A DNA stretch of 14,227 nucleotides from Isohypsibius dastychi (lineage: Eukaryota; Tardigrada; Eutardigrada; Parachela; Isohypsibiidae). This document shows, piece after piece, positions 8,214 to 14,227 of the stretch (positions within the stretch are counted from its first letter, which is position 1; every line of letters begins with the position of its first letter). Made by a program: the position numbers and the translations under genes. Under the pieces are notes generated by a model. The model ran no database searches, was not told the DNA's origin, and saw only the letters and a list, made by a program, of their open reading frames with translations. The stretch lies in NCBI GenBank assembly GCA_034696485.1, contig JAQIWT010000876.1:1-14227 (forward strand), given 5' to 3'.

Positions 8214-8358
8214 GGGGGGGGGGGGCAATATCAAATAACAACAGCTGTAAATTTTGGCGAGATTTATCGTCGATCATCAGGCAGTTGCAAGAAAAATATT
8301 TGAGAACCTGTCAAGAGAATGTGGCTAGAGCTTGAAGAAACAGGTTCTCATCGAAAAG
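8214..8358 (+). repeat. G-tract-headed dispersed repeat, copy 2
   Basis: Twelve G (8214-8225), then CAATA and a body matching 24-156 at a fixed offset of 8202, about 90% identical over 8242-8358 with no gaps. Here the terminal hairpin is longer: TGAGAACCTGT (8301-8311) pairs perfectly with ACAGGTTCTCA (8340-8350), 11 bp, because C8349 pairs with G8302 where copy 1 has a mismatch. The 5' flanks (before the G run) and 3' flanks (after about 8358) are unrelated to those of copy 1, which sets the unit at about 145-150 nt. Same orientation as copy 1. No gene is attached to this copy. Confidence 0.8.
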
Positions 8359-9221
8359 GATATACCTACGGGTTCGCTTTTGCGTGAAAACCACTCGGTT
8401 CGACCGTTCGAGGAAATTCTCATTCCTGAATCTACCAAATCTTGCCACGGCGAGAAACGTTACCGCTGTTTAGAGCGGCGTGAGTGGTGCCTTAATCAAC
8501 TCCAAATCTTCAATTCTAAAACTTCAATCTTCTATATCTTAAAAGGGTGTTGCTTGCTCATCCGATGGTAGTTGATCATCTGAGGCAGGGCAGCCACATC
8601 GGTAAAGGCTGACCACATGCAAAAGGCAAAGTAATTCGAGATCCGGGCAAGAGAGCACACCTCAGTACCAGTTGGAAACCCTCGAACTTGACCCGTCTTG
8701 AGCTTGTCAAGAGCTACAGTACGTTTTTCCGTAAGTGTGGAGAGGAGAAACCAACGATGTCTGCATAATCATTCCACAGTGATTACAAAAGACCCCAAGT
8801 CCCTCACGAAAGGTGCCTCAAAATATAAATATTTCCGTAAATTTGCGGATCGCCAGGATACCTGGCTGCTTTGCAAAATGCAGAAGAAAAGAGACCTGAA
8901 TTTCTGGTGCTGAATCTTCATAAATCAGAGTCACTCGTGAAAGAGTTCACCAGAAATGCTCAGATCGAAACTGTCCATAACAATGTTTGTTCATTAAAGG
9001 ATTATCAACACCTGAGTGCAATAAGTTTACTAAAGATAAACACATACAATAACAGAGAGTCAACAGCTTTCTGGAGATAGTCTGTCACTTCGAGGATTCG
9101 CAGGAACAGGCCCGAGAGTTCAACCGGTAGAACATCTCAAAAGTCTCGTAAGCATAAATGTGCGTTCTCCAGGTTTCAAAGTTCGACGTGGTTGTCAGCA
9201 TTACCCGAAGCGGATTCGAAA
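8359..9221. other. Intergenic, 3' flank of the transporter gene
   Basis: No gene that I can support. Short + strand open frames (8332-8571, 8698-8913, 8871-9080) show no known domain. One small perfect hairpin, TCTTGA (8696-8701) and TCAAGA (8707-8712) with loop GCTTG, is present. The transporter 3' UTR lies at the right edge on the - strand; no AATAAA was found in that orientation. Confidence 0.45.
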
Positions 9222-12200
9222 TCAAGCCAGAACGTCCGAGCCGGACAATCTTGTAACTGCCTTCTTTCGTTTCCGGCTGACTTCAACCACCAAAATAACC
9301 GACGCCAACGCTGCAGCCAGTAACCATTCAGCTCCTCCAACTAACATCGTCAGCGTGTAATTCTTTCTGATATCATAGAGTGCAGCTGAAAAAGGTACAA
9401 AAGATGCTTACCATAGGTTTTAGAATTTATACGAAATATTAGGCAGAAATAGAAATTACCGCCGATCGGAGCTCCGACGGAAGTGGCTACTCCACGAACA
9501 AACTGCGACTGCCCAAATGCACTTGGTAGTTGCTTGAGTCCGATTCGGCTGGTCAGGATGATGGAAAGCAATGAAACGAATGGTGCTGAAAAAATCAATA
9601 TGGAAAAAATCATACTGGAGAAGAAAATTCATAAAGAACTTTTACCAAGGAAAAACCCGAAGATTGCGCAAGTGCCCATCAAGATGGTGTAAGTTCCACA
9701 AAACGGAAAGATTCCCATAATGACTCCAACCACAACAACACAAGCATTATGGATGATCAACGGGTCCATTCCAGATCGGTCAGTCAGCCATCCCCAGAAA
9801 ATACGCCCAACAATATTCCCACCTCCAATCGCCGAAATCAGATAGCTCGAATCCAGTTTAGAAATCCTTTCCGCCATATAGTTCTCCATCGCAAAATCCG
9901 GGATGAACAGAAACGGAACAAAAAACGCCACCATTCCCAAAAAGCTGGCCAAGCTGAAGATGAGGAAGACCCAGTTCTTATAGATGCTCAAGTCGATCAT
10001 TTCCAACAGCGCAACTCGCAATGCATCCGGCATCCATGATTTCTTCGGAGATGGTTTAGTTCCATCCACGGTGGCAGTTTCCGCTGCTTTGCGACGATAC
10101 AGACTCTGCTGGCTCTGACGCAAAAACGTCTCAGCTTCCGCATCAGCCCGACTTCCTTGAGGGATATGTTTCAGACTGCCTTGAACGTGGATATCTTTTC
10201 GGTCTAGTGGATGCGAGAACTCCTTGATGCTCTTCCGGCGAATTTGGGTCGGATCATCCGAAATGTCCGGAGTGGAAACGTTGTGAGTGTAGAGAGCAGG
10301 GGCGAACTCATGGCGAACTTGACCTTTAAAACAGAGAACGGAAATCAAGAATCGATACCGGATCTGACTTCTCGAAAAATTCGTGAGTGACTGTTTTTCT
10401 CTGGAAACCTTTGCAGTAAGGCGCTCCACATTTTGTACCGTTAACTTACCGTTTTCCATAGTTTGAACATCCAGTCCATACGTGGAATAGTACTTCCGAG
10501 ACGAAACCAGTTCACGTTCACCCGGTTCAGTCGAAGCACTCATATGGCGCTTCCGGTCACCACCTCTCGGAAGATGCTTCAAGTCCCGGAAATCAGTCGA
10601 TCCAGATCGTCCAGAAACCGATCTTGTTCTCTCAGTTTCCAAGCCTCCTCCAATGAACGCCGTTGTTTCTTCCGGTGAAGAGCTCTTTGGTAAGATTTCT
10701 ACTTCTTCGACAATGCGGACTTCCAGAGTTCTCATCAGTGCGCCGGCGATGCAGGCTTGAAGGACAGCGGATGCGAGAAAGTACATGGATCCATCCCAAC
10801 CGAAATTTTCGACTATGATGCTGACGATTGGAGCACCGATTAGAGCGCTGACACCCGAGCCGGTAACGCAGATACCAACGGCCATTGCACGCCGTTTGTC
10901 GAAGTAGTAACAGACACAGAGGATTGATGGGGAATAAATGAGACCCAGTCCGATTCCTGGAATATTATTTGTTGTAACAATGGAACACACGAGCATCGGA
11001 ATGAATATTGTACTAAACTTTACTTCGAATGGAAAAATCGAAAAAGTAAATGGGAGGTAAATACGTAAGAACTCGAGTCCGCAGGTCACAACTGGTTTTG
11101 GAAAATGGGAGCTGAGTGATTCAAGAAAATTTTAGGCATTTAAGTGACACGGGATTCAAGAAAGCCATAAGAACAAAATTGGATGGATTGTGGTTTGTTG
11201 AAGTATTGTGATTCGATTTGAAACAAAGTTTAAACCTTTCACTGCAAATCTCATTCGAAATCAAACATTTTCACGAGTTCTGACTCGGAAATTCACCGTT
11301 AATTCGAAGACATTAGACCCTCCACATCCTTCCGCAGTTTCTATTTAACCAGAAACAAATTTCGTGAAATTCGGAAAACCGTTTCAAAATCAGATCTCCC
11401 TAGTAAAACATTAAATCAAAATAATTTTATTAACAAAATTGACCACAAAATAAACCGCTCCTACAAAATACTGTCAAATCAAAGGTCTTCCGGCTAGGTT
11501 AGAAAAAAAATTCAGTCGTATTCAGAAAAATTCATGTGCTTGATGTTCTTTCAAACCTCCACAAATTCCGAAGCTGACGATCAGGAAATTGATGGAAGTG
11601 GCGAATGAGCTGACGACGAAGGATATCGCCGTAATAATCGCACCGGCAAAAATGACCTTCCGGAAACCAAACGCATTAGCCAACGCTGTAGCAATCGGTC
11701 CTACGAAAAAATGCCAACACATTTCTCAAAACCAAATCTTTTAATTTATTTTAATATTTATCAAATACCCATGCACTGATAGAACGCATTGAGCAGCGAA
11801 CCAACCAGGGCGACCTTGGACTTGGACTCCTTGAAATAATCGGTCCATTCGGTTTGGTAGACGGAAAGTGAGTAAGAAACGCCGTCAACGACCAAACTGC
11901 AGAAAAACGATGCGATGACGATAACCTGGAAGGATAATAAACCAAGTCTACAGCTCACACACGATAGTACGCAATCCGGTTTTTCGGCTGATTCAATGTC
12001 TGCCTGAAAATATTTACCCAGCCAGTCGGCAGCAGAATTTTTTCATTTTCTATACTTAAATAAAAAATCATTACCCAGCCGTAACCGCCATCGGGCGCCT
12101 GTGAGACCACTTTGATTTCCGGTTCTTCTGAAAGAATCAAATTCACAAATCACAAACTGAACAAAACATAGAGAGAAGAGATTTGCAAATCTCAACATGC

Positions 12201-12708
12201 AAAAATATTCTGCTGAAAATTTCTATGTATATTCACGCGAGTTTCCGAATAAATAATCGAAAACAACGACAAAAAATAACAAGAAAAAATCATCCGGTTT
12301 TGAGTCCAAAATTCAAAGTAAAAAAGATTTCCAGATTTCCATTCAATTCTGAAATTTCGATTTTGTCCGTCCAGAATTTCAAAAGCAGAATACCAGTTCA
12401 GATTTCAGACCCTAAGAGATCAAAGTCAAAGAATTCAAGTTTTCAAGTTTTGAAAAACACTTTGAGGATATTTCGTGCACTCTGCTCTGCTTACAGAGTT
12501 TCCTCAAATAATTTGCGAAGTGCATTTAACCCTCACATCGCTCACCTGGTTTCTGGAATTTTTCCGGTTGAGCCATTTCCTGTTCTTCGACTACGACATG
12601 TGGCGGCCTGGACGCTCCATTCGAATTCAACAACGGGTTTCTGGCATCGCTATCAGAGACTGGTGATCTTCCGTCACTGTCATTTGGTTCGATTTTTCCG
12701 CGCGACAT
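9222..12708 (-). CDS. Monocarboxylate-transporter-like MFS protein (SLC16 family), eight exons
   Basis: A 12-helix plasma-membrane carrier, by family a proton-linked or facilitative transporter of monocarboxylates or related small solutes; the substrate is not predictable. Exons 12708-12546, 12127-12075, 11925-11769, 11700-11557, 10956-10450, 10323-9646, 9585-9460 and 9385-9222 join in frame (1992 nt, 663 aa). Six of seven introns are phase 1. Residues 1-64 are a hydrophilic cytoplasmic N-terminus. PDGGYGW (66-72) opens TM1 and is the family signature. YYFDKRRAMAVG (190-201) is the TM4-5 motif. A Ser/Arg-rich inner loop of about 200 residues (247-454) joins the two halves. GGGNIVGRIFWGWLTDR (507-523) is in TM8; N511 stands where MCT1 has its transport Asp, as in MCT9/12-like members. 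The C-terminus is basic (RKRKK). Intron 1 (418 nt) and intron 4 (600 nt) hold no other gene that I can support. Confidence 0.92.
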
Positions 12709-13554
12709 TTGATGATCTCAGTTCGAAATGAATAACGTCCAAACCTATCGCACAAACAGGATGATGCAATCAAACGAAATCATGCAAATGAGAAAATATG
12801 CAAACCAAACAACGCACTCAAACAAGTCTGGATCTGGAATGGTCGACGATATGGGGATTATGGGCCCTTTAATCCAATCAGCAATTTCCACAGGATGGAA
12901 CATAAACTCAACAAAATGACAAAGAGAACTCTTCTGAGCAGTCAAAACAACAACGGAAAGAAAAGATCAAATGCGAAAAGAAAAGACGATGAATGGAACT
13001 CACGTTTTGGCGGACCCTCCTGGTAAGGGGGATGAAGATGATAAGTAGGGGGTATACTACAGACCGTCTTCAATCTCCGGTTTCTGCGATCTCTATCTCA
13101 GCTTTCTCACTCAGACAGATTTTGGAATACGACTACGAGTACTGAAGCTGTGTTCTTTCAAAATTCAAGAACTTAAATATTTGTGAAGTAGATTTTAAAA
13201 CATCATATCCCAAGCAAATCCTTCCGCAGAGCGATATTTTCTTGTTGGACTATTTTACCAGATAAAACAAAAGAATGCGATAATTAATCAGCCGGTAACC
13301 ATATCATCGAAGCCGCTATTTTACAACAGCAAACTGAAGCAGAAAGGTTACAGGAAATAACACGACAATTGATGAATAAATTAAAACAATTTCCTCGAAT
13401 TCATTCACAAGTCGCAGAACAAAGTAATTAGTAGGATCACTCCAACGGAACTCAAAACAAAATAATCATCCACCGCCTTTTTGATGCGGGTCATTTGATC
13501 AATCGCCAATTTTTAGAAGAAGACATTCGAGGAGATGAGAGTAGCATCTTGCTT
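12709..13554 (-). promoter_or_regulatory. Region between the tandem transporter genes; likely promoter and 5' UTR intron
   Basis: This stretch separates the paralogue's stop from the next start codon, so it should hold the 3' UTR of the upstream copy and the promoter of the complete one. On the - strand a consensus donor (C-GTGAGTT, GT at 13003-13002) and a weaker acceptor (TTCGAACTGAG, ending near 12717) suggest a roughly 290-nt intron in the 5' UTR. The - strand sequence near 13080-13120 is GAGA-rich, as in some promoters. No poly(A) signal for the upstream gene was found. Confidence 0.3.
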
Positions 13555-14227
13555 TTACGCCACAACATCCGGACGGGATTGAGCCGACGAAGCCTTCTTT
13601 TTCCTTCGCAGCATTTCAACGATGAGAATGATGGATGCGATGGCCGCACAAGCAAGGAACTCCACGGCACCGGCCAACATTGTGATGGTGTAATTCTGTC
13701 TGATGGCAAAAAGCGCACCTGAATAAAAACAACCATGTAGCACCCAAAGTAAGGGAATGAATCTCGAAATCTGTAAGGTAATTCAGTTTCCCACTGGACC
13801 ACCTTTATAAATTAACCATGTCAACCTTTTCTGCAAGAGTGAAACCTCAGACAAGTTTTTTGAAAAATTCAAGGTCGAAAACTCAATGAAAGAATATTTT
13901 TCGAACTGTATCTGTTTGTGGTTGGAACAACAAACAAAAATAATTCCCGAATATCGCACACGAACGTTTAAAAAAACCGACGCAAAACTCCACCAAATCT
14001 AATTCCGAAGAAGAGTTCTCGACAAGAAATATTTTCAAAATATTTTTTTATATTCTCTCTGACATTTCGGTCCAATCGAAATCTAAGATGCCAGTCTATC
14101 AAATTGTCACTGTACCTCCGATCGGAGATCCAACTGTACTCGCAATACCACGGACGAACTGTGACTGTCCAAAAGCGCTGGGAAGCTGACTCAATCCAAT
14201 ACGGCTTGTCAAAATAATGGACAACAA
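13555..14227 (-). CDS. Monocarboxylate-transporter-like protein, paralogue, 3' end only
   Basis: The last two exons of a second SLC16-like gene, cut at the window edge. Exon 14227-14116 (partial) encodes LLSIILTSRIGLSQLPSAFG and GQSQFVRGIASTVGSPIG, the TM10-11 region. It ends in phase 1 before GTACAG. The intron 14115-13719 is 397 nt. The terminal exon 13718-13555 (acceptor TTTTTATTCAG) encodes the last helix, a basic tail with RRKKK, and stops at TAA 13557-13555. It is 164 nt long, exactly as in the complete gene at 9222-12708, which it matches through the final residues (DVVA against DVLA). About 32 of 38 residues are identical in the shared part of the first exon. This is a tandem duplicate in the same orientation, and this end of it is undamaged. 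Confidence 0.92.

Noticed and set aside
8370-8430. tRNA-like T-arm (CGGTTCGACC)
   Set aside because: No matching acceptor and anticodon stems nearby.
9483-10678. Open frames on the + strand opposite the transporter exons
   Set aside because: Antisense shadows of well-supported exons with conserved transporter motifs.
1-14227. Bacterial-type systems (CRISPR, toxin-antitoxin, defence islands)
   Set aside because: Spliced animal gene families throughout, no array of regular repeats and no operon structure.

Overview
The window looks like nuclear DNA of a small ecdysozoan invertebrate. Genes are split by short GT-AG introns (52-149 nt is common), and the families are metazoan: an astacin zinc protease, a leucine-rich-repeat (LRR) ectodomain protein, an amine-type rhodopsin-family GPCR and SLC16-like monocarboxylate transporters. 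Short introns together with the GPCR and LRR styles make me favour a tardigrade, with a micro-crustacean second. This is an impression, not proof.

Left part (1-4.4 kb, + strand): a G-tract-headed repeat (7-157) lies just upstream of an intronless astacin gene. The catalytic domain of that gene is interrupted by one in-frame TAG exactly where the family has a conserved Tyr. Next comes an LRR gene that runs well until a frameshift moves its C-terminal cap into another frame. A non-genic stretch follows with a perfect 32-nt palindrome and a cluster of hairpins, and then an unrecognised open frame interrupted by a single TAG. All + strand frames here are therefore broken.

Middle (5.1-8.4 kb): a three-exon GPCR on the - strand (343 aa) assembles without a frame error. 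Upstream of it lie a long orphan frame of doubtful status (- strand), two poly-C tracts, and a second copy of the G-tract repeat (8214-8358).

Right part (9.2-14.2 kb, - strand): an eight-exon monocarboxylate-transporter-like gene (663 aa) can be reconstructed from start to stop. Immediately upstream in the same orientation are the last two exons of a close paralogue, cut by the window end. The final exons match in length (164 nt), intron phase and sequence, so this is a tandem duplication.

No RNA gene, CRISPR array or bacterial operon was found. I see no coherent new multi-gene system. The signals most worth following are the G-headed hairpin repeat family, the perfect palindrome, and the cluster of singly broken genes.
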